DNA from: Gilliamella bombicola
GTDB taxonomy: Bacteria > Pseudomonadota > Gammaproteobacteria > Enterobacterales > Orbaceae
Reading direction: 5' to 3'
Assembly: GCF_900094945.1 (NCBI RefSeq)
Contig: NZ_FMAQ01000002.1
Span: 58,751 to 122,750 of the forward strand
Length of the DNA stretch: 64,000 nt
Position 1 is the first letter of the stretch. Each line of letters begins with the position of its first letter. Below the pieces are notes generated by a model. That model made no database searches and was not told the origin of the DNA. It saw nothing but the letters and a program-made list of their open reading frames with translations. The translations under genes and the position numbers were made by a program. Of this stretch, positions 9,180 through 19,175 are shown piece after piece.

Positions 9180-10484
9180 TTAAATAATGAATCCATATAA
9201 TAAAGTCGCAATAAGTGTCATTGTTCCTCCAACAAGGGCTTCGTATGGGATTAGTTTCATACGTTGTTTAATTGACATATTCATACTGTTACCAGTTACA
9301 TGGAAGTAATTTCCTTGAGGTAATGAATCAATAACTGTAGCACCTGTATGCATCATGACAGCTGCACTAATCGCCGGTATACCCATATTAGTAATTGTAG
9401 AACCGAAAGTTCCTGTTGCTAAAATAACACCAGTTGAAGTAGATGCAGTTGCTGCCGCCATTAGGACACCTGAAATTGGTGATAAATAATAACCTGAAAC
9501 CCCCATTGATTGGATTATATTAATAACTTGGCTGGCAAGATTTGATGCACTAATTAAACCTGCAATAGCTCCAGCACCGACTAAAATAAGAACAGTTGGT
9601 GTCATTTTGTCTATTCCTGATTTTGTATACATTGCGATTTTACGATGCTGCCCCATAGCAAACATACCAATCATTCCTGCAACTGGTAGCACATACAATG
9701 CGTCAATTTTTAAATTAGCCAAAACATCAATATGACAAATATTACCAATTGGGCTAACCATTAGCAGAATTATTGCAGTAACTGGAGCAACAATAGCTTT
9801 TATCAAAGATGGAGTATTGTTTTTACCTTCTAGTTCATCCTTTTTTAAGGCAAGTACTTCTTGCTCCGTGATTTTATCTCCTTTATTTTTAATTAATGAG
9901 GCAATAACAACGGTTGCAATTAAACCAAATATAGCAGGAATAAAACCACCTATCATTACATCACTTAAACTTAAGTTAAAACCATTTGCTGCGGCAATAG
10001 TATTCGGATTTGGCGATATAATATTTCCTGCTTTACCTCCACCCGATAAGGCTAACAATAGAGCTAATCGTGATATTCCCATTTTATTACCAACAGATAA
10101 AGCAATCGGTGAAACGATTAATACTGCTACAGGAATAAAAACACCTGATGCAGTAATAATTCCTGTTGCAAGCGCTAAAGCTAATAGTGCTTTCTTTTCG
10201 CCTAATTTTTTCACTACTGCTTGAGCTATCGTTTCAGCTGCTCCTGATTCCATCATAACACCAGCCAAAATACCAGCTGCTAACACTCGAATCACTGTAC
10301 CCATAATACTTTGCGTACCACTAATTAAAATAGATACAGTTTGAATTAGATTAGCACCACCAACAAATGCCCCAATTATTGCACCAAAAAATAACGAATA
10401 AACAGGATTTATTCCTCGCAAAATTAAAAATATAGCAATAAATAATCCTATCAGTGCTCCATACCAAGTAATTATTTCAGTCAT
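9180..10484 (-). CDS. GntP-family permease (glycerate/gluconate-type H+ symporter)
   Basis: A 434-residue inner-membrane transporter with about 12-14 hydrophobic spans. The N-terminus (WYGALIGLFIAIFLILRG), the block LALSGGGKAGNIISPNP and the C-terminal HTGATVIDSLPQGNYFH are typical of the GntP family. Because it is followed directly by a glycerate kinase gene and then cdaR, its likely substrate is glycerate; a similar trio exists in Haemophilus influenzae. The upstream region carries a perfect CRP-type palindrome, so the operon is probably under catabolite control. Confidence 0.9.
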   Translation of the reverse strand: MTEIITWYGALIGLFIAIFLILRGINPVYSLFFGAIIGAFVGGANLIQTVSILISGTQSIMGTVIRVLAAGILAGVMMESGAAETIAQAVVKKLGEKKALLALALATGIITASGVFIPVAVLIVSPIALSVGNKMGISRLALLLALSGGGKAGNIISPNPNTIAAANGFNLSLSDVMIGGFIPAIFGLIATVVIASLIKNKGDKITEQEVLALKKDELEGKNNTPSLIKAIVAPVTAIILLMVSPIGNICHIDVLANLKIDALYVLPVAGMIGMFAMGQHRKIAMYTKSGIDKMTPTVLILVGAGAIAGLISASNLASQVINIIQSMGVSGYYLSPISGVLMAAATASTSTGVILATGTFGSTITNMGIPAISAAVMMHTGATVIDSLPQGNYFHVTGNSMNMSIKQRMKLIPYEALVGGTMTLIATLLYGFII

Positions 10485-10803
10485 TAGGTTACCTCTTATT
10501 TATTTCTATACAGCTAAGTTATATTAGTGATTAATTTTATTATTGTAGTAGTCATTGTGCTATGTAGTTTTGCCTAAAAATAATAATTAAAAATTAAAAA
10601 AAATTAGGCATAGTTACAAACTGGTGTGAATTCAATCACATTCTTTACTAAAATAACTTTGTAATTAGTGTAATGCTTTATATTGTCTAGCTTGATTATA
10701 TAATTAATTTGCCAACTGATAGGCTAAAGCGTAAAATGCCCGTCCTATTTTGCTTAATCTATTACTAATTAGTAATACTGACCTGAAATCAGAGGCATTT
10801 TTA
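10485..10803. other. Divergent intergenic control region
   Basis: This 319-base AT-rich stretch separates the minus-strand permease operon from the plus-strand trhP. It contains the CRP-like palindrome at 10625-10640 and no open frame worth calling. The segment near 10730 shares the short string AATGCCC with the region after uvrA, which I regard as weak. Confidence 0.6.
10625..10640. promoter_or_regulatory. CRP-type operator
   Basis: TGTGAATTCAATCACA is a perfect TGTGA-N6-TCACA palindrome. It lies about 140 bases upstream of the permease ATG on the minus strand and about 165 bases upstream of trhP. A catabolic glycerate operon is the more likely target. Confidence 0.75.
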
Positions 10804-12147
10804 ATGACAAATTTATATGCAAAACCAGAATTACTTTCTCCTGCGGGTTCTTTAAAAAATATGCGCTATGCATTTGCATATGGTGCAGATGCAGTTTACG
10901 CAGGCCAACCCCGATATAGTTTGCGGGTTCGTAATAATGAATTCAATCATGAAAATTTAGCAATCGGCATTAACGAAGCTCATGCTCAAGGCAAAAAGTT
11001 TTATGTGGTGGTTAATATAGCACCACATAATTCTAAGTTAAAAACTTTTATTCGAGATTTAGAGCCTATTGTAAACATGAAACCGGATGCCTTTATCATG
11101 TCAGATCCAGGTTTAATTATGTTGGTTCGTGAACATTTTCCTGAAATGGAAGTTCACTTATCGGTACAATCCAACGCAGTTAACTGGGCAACGGTAAAAT
11201 TTTGGCATCAAATGGGATTAACTCGTGTGGTATTATCACGTGAATTATCACTGGATGAAATTGCTGAGATTCGTGAAAAAGTGCCCGAAATGGAATTAGA
11301 AGTATTTATTCACGGTGCGTTGTGTATGGCATATTCTGGGCGCTGTTTGCTGTCTGGTTATATCAATAAGCGTGATTCAAATCAAGGTACATGCACTAAT
11401 GCATGTCGTTGGGAATATAAAGTAGCTGAAGGTAAAGAAGACGAAGTAGGGCAAATTGTTCATAAATGTGAACCGATACCAGTGCAACAAGTTGAGCCAA
11501 CATTAGGTATTGGTCAAACAACCAATAAAGTATTCATGCTTGAGGAGTCAGGGCGTCCAGGCGAATATATGCAAGCTTTTGAAGATGAACACGGTACATA
11601 TATCATGAACTCAAAAGATTTAAGAGCTGTGGAGTTAGTCGACGATTTAACTAAAATTGGCGTACATTCGCTCAAAATTGAAGGAAGAACCAAATCTTTT
11701 TATTATTGTGCAAGAACTGCGCAAGTGTATCGCCAAGCAATTGATGCTGCGAGTGAAGGTAAGCCTTTTGATCCTCGTTTATTACAAGAACTTAATGCAC
11801 TTGCACATCGAGGCTATACCGAGGGATTTTTACGCCGTCATAAGCATGAAGAAATGCAAAATTACGAACATAGCCATTCGGTTTCAGAAAGGCAACAATT
11901 TGTTGGCGAGTTTAGCGGTGAGCGACTCAATGGCTTAGCTGAAGTTATTGTAAAGAATAAATTTTCTGTTGGGGATAGTGTCGAAATGATGACTCCCAAA
12001 GGTAATCAAAACTTCATTATTGAACGTATGGAAAACAAAAAGGGGCAACCCGTTCCAGCAGGACTAGGTGATGGCCATATTGTTTATATTCCAATACCTG
12101 AAGATATAGATCTTAATTATGCATTATTAATGCGTAATTTTGATTAG
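10804..12147 (+). CDS. trhP: tRNA hydroxylation protein TrhP (YegQ), U32-peptidase family
   Basis: Iron-sulfur U32-family protein that uses prephenate to make 5-hydroxyuridine at the tRNA wobble position. The sequence follows E. coli YegQ closely: PELLSPAGSLKNMRYAFAYG, MSDPGLIML, then the family signature region EVFIHGALCMAYSGRCLLS with clustered cysteines, GTCTNACRWEY, and SLKIEGRTKSFYYCART. The ATG at 10804 has GAGG 8 bases upstream; a longer frame from 10750 adds 18 residues without homology. A strong bidirectional hairpin separates it from convergent proA. Confidence 0.94.
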   Translation: MTNLYAKPELLSPAGSLKNMRYAFAYGADAVYAGQPRYSLRVRNNEFNHENLAIGINEAHAQGKKFYVVVNIAPHNSKLKTFIRDLEPIVNMKPDAFIMSDPGLIMLVREHFPEMEVHLSVQSNAVNWATVKFWHQMGLTRVVLSRELSLDEIAEIREKVPEMELEVFIHGALCMAYSGRCLLSGYINKRDSNQGTCTNACRWEYKVAEGKEDEVGQIVHKCEPIPVQQVEPTLGIGQTTNKVFMLEESGRPGEYMQAFEDEHGTYIMNSKDLRAVELVDDLTKIGVHSLKIEGRTKSFYYCARTAQVYRQAIDAASEGKPFDPRLLQELNALAHRGYTEGFLRRHKHEEMQNYEHSHSVSERQQFVGEFSGERLNGLAEVIVKNKFSVGDSVEMMTPKGNQNFIIERMENKKGQPVPAGLGDGHIVYIPIPEDIDLNYALLMRNFD

Positions 12148-12160
12148 TAAATTGGACAAT

Positions 12161-12191
12161 AATAACTGTTCGAGATAACCGAACAGTTATT
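12161..12191. terminator. Bidirectional terminator between trhP and proA
   Basis: Perfect 12-bp stem AATAACTGTTCG/CGAACAGTTATT with a 7-base loop between two convergent genes. A/T tracts lie on both sides. Confidence 0.85.
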
Positions 12192-12206
12192 ATAAATCTT
12201 ATTTTG

Positions 12207-13460
12207 TTATTGGCGAATTAAATCATCGCCATAACCAATCCACTTATATGTGGTTAAAGCTTCAAGACCCATTGGGCCTCGGGCATGTAATTTTTGAGTG
12301 CTAACAGCTACTTCTGCACCTAGACCAAATTGCCCACCATCAGTAAAGCGTGTTGATGCATTGACATAAACTGCAGCTGCATCAACTTGATTTACGAATT
12401 GTTCTGCATTAAGTAAGTTGCGTGTGAGAATTGATTCAGAATGACCCGTACCATATTCGCGGATATGCTCTACAGCCAGTTCAAGTGAATCAACAATAAT
12501 TACGTTTAAATCTTTTGATAACCATTCTTGCCGTAATTCTTCATTTTTTACTGGTAGGATAGTTGCATTACCCGTTTTTAATATGTCATAACAGTTTTGG
12601 TCGGTATGTAATACGACGTTATTATCTACCATGACCTGATAAAGTTTTGGTAAAAACTTCTCCGCAATATTTCGATGGACTAGTAACGTTTCAAGCGTAT
12701 TACAAGTACTTGGACGCTGAGTTTTGGCATTGACAATAATTGGTAGAGCATTATCAAAATCAGCAGTTTCATCAACAAAAATATGACAGACTCCAATACC
12801 TCCTGTAATGACGGGTATTGTCGAATATTCACGGCATAATTTATGTAAAGAGGCACCACCTCGAGGGATAATCATATCAATATATTTATCGAGTTTAAGT
12901 AACTCATAAATATATTTACGATCAGGATTATTAATACATTGAACAGCTGTTTGAGGTAAACCAACTTGTTTTAACGCTTTTTGGATGACAGAAATTATGG
13001 ACGTATTAGTATTGATTGTTTCTTTACCTCCACGAAGTATTGCTGCATTACCTGTTTTTAAACAAAGAGCTGCAATATCAATTGTAACATTTGGTCGAGC
13101 TTCGTAAATCACTCCAATAACGCCAAGTGGTACCCTATGACGGTGTAACTTTAAGCCGTTTTCTAAAGTAGAACCATCAATGATTTGACCAATAGGATCA
13201 GTTAATGAAACGACTTTTCGAACATCATTGGCAATAGATGATAGTCGCTCAGGTGTTAAGAGTAGACGATCTAAAATGGCTTCGTTTAAACCTTGTTCTT
13301 TCGCCGCTTGGATGTCCTTTTCATTTGCAATGAGTATACTTGCGCTATGCTGTTCTAATAAATCAGCAATAACCATCAAACTGTTATTTTTTATTGAGGT
13401 AGGACATTGTGCTAGTTGATATGAAGCAAGTCTAGCTGTTTTACCCATTTGCTGTAACAT
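12207..13460 (-). CDS. proA: Gamma-glutamyl phosphate reductase
   Basis: Second enzyme of proline synthesis; reduces gamma-glutamyl phosphate to glutamate semialdehyde with NADPH. The ALDH-superfamily blocks are [33 protein letters not shown] and the catalytic-Cys segment [13 protein letters not shown], with a normal [14 protein letters not shown]-terminus. The start [10 protein letters not shown] matches E. coli ProA; four extra in-frame codons upstream are unlikely to be used. It follows a membrane-protein gene instead of lying directly after proB. Confidence 0.96.
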   Translation of the reverse strand: MLQQMGKTARLASYQLAQCPTSIKNNSLMVIADLLEQHSASILIANEKDIQAAKEQGLNEAILDRLLLTPERLSSIANDVRKVVSLTDPIGQIIDGSTLENGLKLHRHRVPLGVIGVIYEARPNVTIDIAALCLKTGNAAILRGGKETINTNTSIISVIQKALKQVGLPQTAVQCINNPDRKYIYELLKLDKYIDMIIPRGGASLHKLCREYSTIPVITGGIGVCHIFVDETADFDNALPIIVNAKTQRPSTCNTLETLLVHRNIAEKFLPKLYQVMVDNNVVLHTDQNCYDILKTGNATILPVKNEELRQEWLSKDLNVIIVDSLELAVEHIREYGTGHSESILTRNLLNAEQFVNQVDAAAVYVNASTRFTDGGQFGLGAEVAVSTQKLHARGPMGLEALTTYKWIGYGDDLIRQ

Positions 13461-13471
13461 TTTTATCACCA

Positions 13472-14002
13472 CTATTTTATATTGCTATTTGATTGTTTTA
13501 TATTATTTATTTCTTTTAGTAATGATTGTTTATCATCATCAGTCATATAATTTAAATCTATCAAAATTTGCTTATGAGAAGCATTTTGTTTGTAGTCTAT
13601 TCTTAAAAAATTATTTTCTTCAATGATAAACTCAATATTTTTTAATAGGATGCAATTCATTTTATTACTTTCATTGCTTCGCATCAAAGCATAGACAATA
13701 AAAAACAACGCAAAAAATAATAAATCAATTATTCTTAACTTACTGTTTTTTCCTACTGTTATATAGGTTTGACCCAAAATAATGTATTTTTCCGAACCGC
13801 GCAGCAATAAATAAATAATCATAAATATTATTGCTATACCTAATTGTAATGGCAGCTTTAAGGTTAAAGCAAGGCATAAAAAAATAACGAAAACTATAGA
13901 TAATAGAATAAGGCCATTTTTTATATATTTTCGTTGATAAAATACTAAGTCTTGATTTTCTTTTTTCCAGTTATTTGAATAACTATTAACTTCAATACTC
14001 AA
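13472..14002 (-). CDS. Membrane protein of unknown function inserted between proB and proA
   Basis: A 176-residue protein I do not recognise. It has a polar N-terminus, a pair of close hydrophobic spans (about residues 30-68), a third near residues 90-107, and a charged cytosolic-looking C-terminus ([15 protein letters not shown]). The overall plan recalls YcxB-type or PH-like small membrane proteins, but this is only a resemblance. It stops 11 bases before the proA start, so proA is probably translated from the same message. Base composition is even more AT-rich than the neighbours. Confidence 0.7.
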   Translation of the reverse strand: MSIEVNSYSNNWKKENQDLVFYQRKYIKNGLILLSIVFVIFLCLALTLKLPLQLGIAIIFMIIYLLLRGSEKYIILGQTYITVGKNSKLRIIDLLFFALFFIVYALMRSNESNKMNCILLKNIEFIIEENNFLRIDYKQNASHKQILIDLNYMTDDDKQSLLKEINNIKQSNSNIK

Positions 14003-14369
14003 TTTTCTTTTTTCCCACTTTTTTTGATAATAGTATTTTTTATTAAACGTAATTGTAATATTTTTAACGTTAATTTGTATATTTATAAATCATAAAATAA
14101 TCAGGTTGATTTATTTTTTGAGAATTGGAAAATATTAGTTTTTTTATTGTCTTGCTTTTATTTATACTTTAAAAACACATACGTAATTTATTTAAAATTT
14201 CTTTTTTACGTCATTTTTTTTAAAATTTAAATGTTTTTTTAAAGTGAATTTTTTACGAGCGATTTTATTACAATATGAATAAATTCTTTTTATTCCATAT
14301 TTGACCGATTAATTTTTTACTACGGGGAAAGCCCAAATTAACTATAAAGTTATGAGAAAAAATACTGCC
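14003..14369. other. AT-rich gap between proB and the membrane-protein gene
   Basis: No coding frame or structured RNA is visible in these 367 bases. Homopolymer T and A runs dominate. The sequence is likely to hold a promoter for the membrane-protein/proA pair on the minus strand (for example around 14150-14190), but I cannot name a convincing -35/-10 pair. Confidence 0.4.
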
Positions 14370-15482
14370 TTATTGTTTAATTATCATATCATCTCGATGA
14401 ACTGCAACAGGACCATATTCATAACCTATAATTTTGTAAATTTCTTGCGAATGATGCCCAGCAATTTGTCTTAAAGCATCACTGTTATAACGGCTAACAC
14501 CTCGAGCAATATGTTTGCCTAAGTTATCACATATATCAATAACTTCACCGCGCGAAAAGTCCTTTTCAACTTTTAGAATACCTTTAGGTAATAGCGAACT
14601 GCCATTATTTAAAATCGCATTAACAGCACCATCATCTAATAACACTTTGCCTGCTTTAGGTGCGCCAAATAACCAGTGTTTTCGATGTTCTAATGGTGTC
14701 TTTTGAGCAATAAATCGTGTACCAACAGGGTGATTATTGATAATATCAATAATCACATTGGCTCTGTTTCCTGCCGCAATCACAACTTCAATACCCGCAC
14801 TACCAGCAACTTTTGCTGCTTGTAGTTTCGTTGTCATACCACCAGTGCCAAGCCCTGAAACACTATCACCAGCAATGCTTAGTAATTTATCATCAATGTG
14901 ATCCACTTCATGAATTAACTTGGCATTTACATCTGCTCTTGGATCGGCTGTATAAAGTCCTTCAATGTCGGTTAATAAAATCAGCTTATCAGCTTCGGCT
15001 AAAATTGCTGCTAGTGCTGATAAATTATCATTGTCTCCAACTTTTATTTCGGCGGTTGCAACAGCATCATTTTCGTTAATGACCGGAATGATATGATTAT
15101 CCAACATGGCTTTTAACACATCTTGCGCATTTAAAAATCGTTCACGATCTTCAAGGTCGGCACGGGTAAGTAACATTTGGCCAATATAGATTTTATAGAT
15201 AGAAAACAGTTGTTCCCAAAGCTGTATTAATTTACTTTGGCCAACCGATGCAAGCAATTGTTTTGATGCAACAGTATTAGGTAGAGTAGGGAAGTTTAAG
15301 TATTCGCGACCTGCTGCAATTGCGCCAGAAGTAACAATAATAATTTTATGTCCATCTTGATGTAAACATGCACATTGTCTTATCAGCTCAACTATTCGTG
15401 CCCGATCGAGTTGTTTTGAGCCAGCAGTTAACACACTGGTACCTAATTTAACAACAACAACTTGTTGTTTTTTATTGATCAT
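14370..15482 (-). CDS. proB: Glutamate 5-kinase
   Basis: First enzyme of proline synthesis and target of proline feedback. An amino-acid-kinase domain ([59 protein letters not shown]) is followed by a C-terminal PUA domain ([30 protein letters not shown]). I choose the ATG at 15482 because AAGAG lies 7 bases upstream; an ATG at 15506, three bases after the frsA stop, is a possible coupled start that would add eight residues. Identity is certain. Confidence 0.95.
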   Translation of the reverse strand: MINKKQQVVVVKLGTSVLTAGSKQLDRARIVELIRQCACLHQDGHKIIIVTSGAIAAGREYLNFPTLPNTVASKQLLASVGQSKLIQLWEQLFSIYKIYIGQMLLTRADLEDRERFLNAQDVLKAMLDNHIIPVINENDAVATAEIKVGDNDNLSALAAILAEADKLILLTDIEGLYTADPRADVNAKLIHEVDHIDDKLLSIAGDSVSGLGTGGMTTKLQAAKVAGSAGIEVVIAAGNRANVIIDIINNHPVGTRFIAQKTPLEHRKHWLFGAPKAGKVLLDDGAVNAILNNGSSLLPKGILKVEKDFSRGEVIDICDNLGKHIARGVSRYNSDALRQIAGHHSQEIYKIIGYEYGPVAVHRDDMIIKQ

Positions 15483-15509
15483 AACATTGCTCTTATTTTT
15501 AATCATGAA

Positions 15510-16766
15510 TTATAAAATAGACTCCATCCATTTTACTGATTGAGTAAACGCTTGATGCAAACTTTTTTGTAACTGTTTTTTAGACACTGTTACTACTTTA
15601 TTTTGCTTAATTGAATGAATCAATTTTGCTTCACAAAGATTACTTAGCTTATCATCCTCAAAGATAATATTCATTACTGGCACATGGCAAGTATGAGTTA
15701 AAAGGCCTTGATTTTTTAGTGAAAAGTATTTCAGTTCTGCCGCTAATTGCTGATTGGATATCGAAGGTAATGCCAAGCGACTTGCGAGCATATCTTTGTA
15801 GCTATTAGGTAGATTTTTTTGCAGCTCATTATCAACAAAAATTTGGTGAACAAATGGAGTGAAGTTAAACAATCCTTTTATTTTATTTGGCATTAAATAG
15901 GCCAAACGTGTAGCAATATGCGAACCAAAACGAAAGCCTGCAACAAAAACACGATGATCATCAACCCATGGCACAGAGGATAATTGCTCTAATATAGCTT
16001 GATGAATTTGGCTACTATTTTGTGTTAAAGCAAAGTTACGGCTATACCCAACTGTCGGTAAGTCAACAGTTAACATAGCAAATCCATGTGGGGCTAAAAA
16101 CTCACTAAAATAACGATAGTAATCGATTTGCAAATTACCTAATGCATTACAGATTAGCACAACAGGGCAAACTTTTTCAGTTTTTGGTAGATGCAAAATT
16201 GCTTTGACGCTACGATTATCAACCTTAAATTCAAGCTCTTTAATCAAAAGAGGGGAAAAACTAAGCGCTTTTGTATAAGCTTGATAAGCACAAGTTTGGG
16301 CATACATTGCCAGTTCATCATTTTTAAAATGAGGATAACTGGCGATACTTGAAAATTCACTAGCAATAAGGTAATAATTGAGTAAATTGTTTTTATCTTC
16401 ATTGGTAAGATTAGTTTTATCAATCGACTCTGCTTTAGCTTGCCAGATTGCTGCTTGGTTTAAAAATTCATAAATCCAGTTGCCAGATTGATAACCAACA
16501 ACGGTGTCTAACCAGTTATCATTTGTATGATGTCTAGTTGAAGCGGCAATTTTTGATAAAACCGCTTCAGCTTCTAATTTAGGTAAACCACGCCAATGCC
16601 ACAAAATGGGATTAATAATACGATACCATCTTGAATCAATTTCACCATCTAACGCACTAATACTACTGCCATCACTACTATCGATACGATTTATGAGTGT
16701 TGAAGTTTCAGGATAATCAAATTGTGGTTTGAATATCTGTGCCGTTAGATTTTCGGTAGTTGCCAT
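15510..16766 (-). CDS. frsA: Esterase FrsA (fermentation-respiration switch protein)
   Basis: Alpha/beta-hydrolase-fold protein known from E. coli as an EIIA(Glc)-binding factor with debated esterase or decarboxylase activity. The N-terminal domain (FKPQFDYPETSTL, WYRIINPILWHWRG, DTVVGYQSGNWIYE) and the hydrolase part (PVVLICNALGNLQIDYYRYF) match FrsA. The nucleophile-elbow position reads GFRFGS, as in the E. coli protein, not a normal GxSxG. Its place between gpt and proB repeats the E. coli order, though crl is absent here. Confidence 0.9.
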   Translation of the reverse strand: MATTENLTAQIFKPQFDYPETSTLINRIDSSDGSSISALDGEIDSRWYRIINPILWHWRGLPKLEAEAVLSKIAASTRHHTNDNWLDTVVGYQSGNWIYEFLNQAAIWQAKAESIDKTNLTNEDKNNLLNYYLIASEFSSIASYPHFKNDELAMYAQTCAYQAYTKALSFSPLLIKELEFKVDNRSVKAILHLPKTEKVCPVVLICNALGNLQIDYYRYFSEFLAPHGFAMLTVDLPTVGYSRNFALTQNSSQIHQAILEQLSSVPWVDDHRVFVAGFRFGSHIATRLAYLMPNKIKGLFNFTPFVHQIFVDNELQKNLPNSYKDMLASRLALPSISNQQLAAELKYFSLKNQGLLTHTCHVPVMNIIFEDDKLSNLCEAKLIHSIKQNKVVTVSKKQLQKSLHQAFTQSVKWMESIL

Positions 16767-16789
16767 AACAACTTTAATTTCCCTATTGA

Positions 16790-17326
16790 TTATTTATGAT
16801 CACAAATTGGTTTAACGAACATCACTCCAGTATCCCAAGGTTGTTCGATCCAGGTATCTTGAGCGATATCGACAACATAATCATCAACAAGTGGTTTACC
16901 TGCAGGTTTTGCAAAAATAGTAACAAAGTGTGCTTTTGGATACATTTCGCGGATAGTGTGAGCGGTGTTACCTGTATCGACTAAATCATCAACGACAATA
17001 AAGCCTTCTCCATCACCATTGGCCTGTTTTAATATTAGTTTTTCTCGTTGATGATCATGATCGTAACTTGAAATACAAACCGTATCGACATAACGAATAC
17101 TTAATTCACGCGCTAAGATAGCCGCCGGAACTAATCCACCACGACTAACGGCAATAATACCTTTCCATTGATTAGCAGGTAATAAGCGTTCTGAAAGTTG
17201 GCGCCCGTAGGATTGTAACATTTCCCAAGTGACATTGAATTTTTTCTTTTCAGCAATCAGTTCTGCTTTGTGTTGTTTTTTTGCTTGGATTTCTTGTTCT
17301 GTTAATAAAGTTTGTTCTGTTGACAT
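16790..17326 (-). CDS. gpt: Xanthine-guanine phosphoribosyltransferase with N-terminal extension
   Basis: Purine salvage enzyme converting xanthine and guanine to nucleotides at the inner membrane face. The core is very like E. coli Gpt: [35 protein letters not shown] loop [12 protein letters not shown] and DTWIEQPWD. It differs by about 25 extra charged residues at the N-terminus ([13 protein letters not shown] helix) before the usual start. The ATG at 17326 has AGG 6 bases upstream and no internal ATG matches the E. coli start, so the extension appears genuine. Divergent from pepD, as in E. coli. Confidence 0.94.
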   Translation of the reverse strand: MSTEQTLLTEQEIQAKKQHKAELIAEKKKFNVTWEMLQSYGRQLSERLLPANQWKGIIAVSRGGLVPAAILARELSIRYVDTVCISSYDHDHQREKLILKQANGDGEGFIVVDDLVDTGNTAHTIREMYPKAHFVTIFAKPAGKPLVDDYVVDIAQDTWIEQPWDTGVMFVKPICDHK

Positions 17327-17472
17327 GTGTAACCTGCAATTTTAATCGGATGTAAGAATAAATAAATATTAATGGATTAAAAATAGATGTAAAATTGCAC
17401 CTTATTATAGAGTGATTAGTTAAAAAAAACCACTCATTAATTTATTACTTACTTAATAATTGAGGTTATATT

Positions 17473-18936
17473 ATGCTTTCTACCTTAACACCTAAATTTG
17501 TTTGGCAGATTTTTAATGATATTTGTAAAATCCCCCACCCATCTCACCATGAACAAATGATCACCAAATATATTGTCGATTTTGCCAATACTCATCATAT
17601 CGATTGCAAACTTGATAAAGTGGGTAATATTTTATTAACAAAGCCTGCTACCAAAGGCATGGAAGCGTGCCCGTCGATTGCATTACAGGCACATATGGAT
17701 ATGGTGCCACAAAAAAACGAAGGCACTAGTCACAATTTTTTAACCGACTCAATACAAGCTTATGTTGATGGTGAATGGGTAAAAGCTAAAGGTACTACAT
17801 TGGGTGCTGATAATGGAGTCGGACTTGCTTCTGCGCTTGCTGTTTTAATTGATCCAGCAGTTGAACATGGACCAATTGAAGTATTGGTAACCGTATCAGA
17901 AGAAACGGGTATGCATGGCGCCTTTGGTTTACAACCAGATTGGCTAAAAAGCCAATATTTAATTAACACAGATTCTGAAGACGAAGGTGAAATATTTACT
18001 GGATGTGCTGGTGGTGTTGACTTTACATCGACTTTTTCTATTACTTATGCAGTAATACCTGAAAAACATGATTGTTATATGAGCATTTCTCTTAAAGGGT
18101 TAAAAGGTGGCCATTCAGGTTGTGATATTCATCTTGGTCGTGGTAATGCAATAAAATTAATGGCTCGCTTTTTAGCGCAATATGCACAAGATGTCTCATT
18201 TAGATTAGCCGATATCAAAGGTGGATCATTACGTAATGCTATTCCAAGAGAAGCCTTTGCTGAAATCACGCTAAATAAACAGGATTTACCTAAATTAGAG
18301 GCTATTATCAAGCAATATCAAACTATTTTACATAATGAGTTAGGGCATGTAGAACCCGCTATTGAAATAACATTATCAGAGGTTGAATCCAATAAAGTAA
18401 AACGCATATTAACCACTGAACATCAAGATAAGATCATTAATTGGTTAAATACAGCACCTAATGGTGTGGTTAGAATGAGTGATCAGCTTCATGGTGTGGT
18501 TGAAACATCACTTAATTTAGGTATTGTCAGTATTAAAGATAACCAATTTAATACCCATTTTTTAATTCGTTCTCAAGTCGATAGTGCTAAGGATGCTGTT
18601 GTATCAACACTGATATCACTTAGCCAACTCGTGAATGCCAATTATGAAATAAGTGGTGGTTATTCAGGATGGGAACCTAATTTAGATTCACAATTACTAA
18701 AACTGGCCAAAGATAAATATCACGAAATTTTTTCTCAGCAAGCGAAAATAATGGTGATTCATGCTGGGCTTGAATGCGGTCTATTTAAGCAAAGTTATCC
18801 ACATATGGATATGATTTCAATTGGGCCAACGATTGTTTCGCCACATTCTCCAGATGAAAAGGTCAATATCCAAAGTGTTTATCGTTATTGGGAATTATTA
18901 GTAGCGATATTAAAATCAGCAAGTCTTTTAAAATAA
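17473..18936 (+). CDS. pepD: Aminoacyl-histidine dipeptidase (PepD)
   Basis: M20-family zinc dipeptidase that cleaves Xaa-His and many other dipeptides in the cytoplasm. Metal-binding and catalytic blocks: LQAHMDMVPQ, GADNGVGLA, VSEETGMHGAFGL, NTDSEDEGE and, near the C-terminus, VIHAGLECG and SIGPTIVSPHSPDE. The 487-residue length is normal. A ribosome site TTGAGG precedes the ATG, and a strong hairpin terminator follows the stop. Confidence 0.95.
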   Translation: MLSTLTPKFVWQIFNDICKIPHPSHHEQMITKYIVDFANTHHIDCKLDKVGNILLTKPATKGMEACPSIALQAHMDMVPQKNEGTSHNFLTDSIQAYVDGEWVKAKGTTLGADNGVGLASALAVLIDPAVEHGPIEVLVTVSEETGMHGAFGLQPDWLKSQYLINTDSEDEGEIFTGCAGGVDFTSTFSITYAVIPEKHDCYMSISLKGLKGGHSGCDIHLGRGNAIKLMARFLAQYAQDVSFRLADIKGGSLRNAIPREAFAEITLNKQDLPKLEAIIKQYQTILHNELGHVEPAIEITLSEVESNKVKRILTTEHQDKIINWLNTAPNGVVRMSDQLHGVVETSLNLGIVSIKDNQFNTHFLIRSQVDSAKDAVVSTLISLSQLVNANYEISGGYSGWEPNLDSQLLKLAKDKYHEIFSQQAKIMVIHAGLECGLFKQSYPHMDMISIGPTIVSPHSPDEKVNIQSVYRYWELLVAILKSASLLK

Positions 18937-18948
18937 TCTACCGCGTTG

Positions 18949-18970
18949 CCTGCCGATCTTTATCGGTAGG
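18949..18970 (+). terminator. Terminator of pepD
   Basis: Stem CCTGCCGAT/ATCGGTAGG (one G-U pair) with loop CTTT, followed by TATTTAAAGTTTTTT. Confidence 0.85.
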
Positions 18971-19063
18971 TATTTAAAGTTTTTTGCTTGTATTTACTCA
19001 AGAAAATAAAATCATAAATTAGATTCACTTAAAATAGTAAGAAAAAATCCAAAAAAAAAACAA

Positions 19064-19102
19064 AATGAAATTAAATTCATAAAAAGTGAATAAAAATTCA
19101 TT
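19064..19102 (+). promoter_or_regulatory. Tandem ARG boxes (ArgR operator) of argC
   Basis: Two 18-bp palindromes, core TGAAATTAAATTCA at 19066-19079 and core TGAATAAAAATTCA at 19087-19100, are separated by exactly 3 bp when counted as 18-mers. This is the standard arrangement for one ArgR hexamer. They lie 74-112 bases upstream of the argC ATG, where the promoter is expected. Confidence 0.9.
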
Positions 19103-19175
19103 TTGGCACTTGTAATAGCCTTATAAATAACCTACTATATACAAATTATTGTATAAAAAATAGATAAGGATAGGT

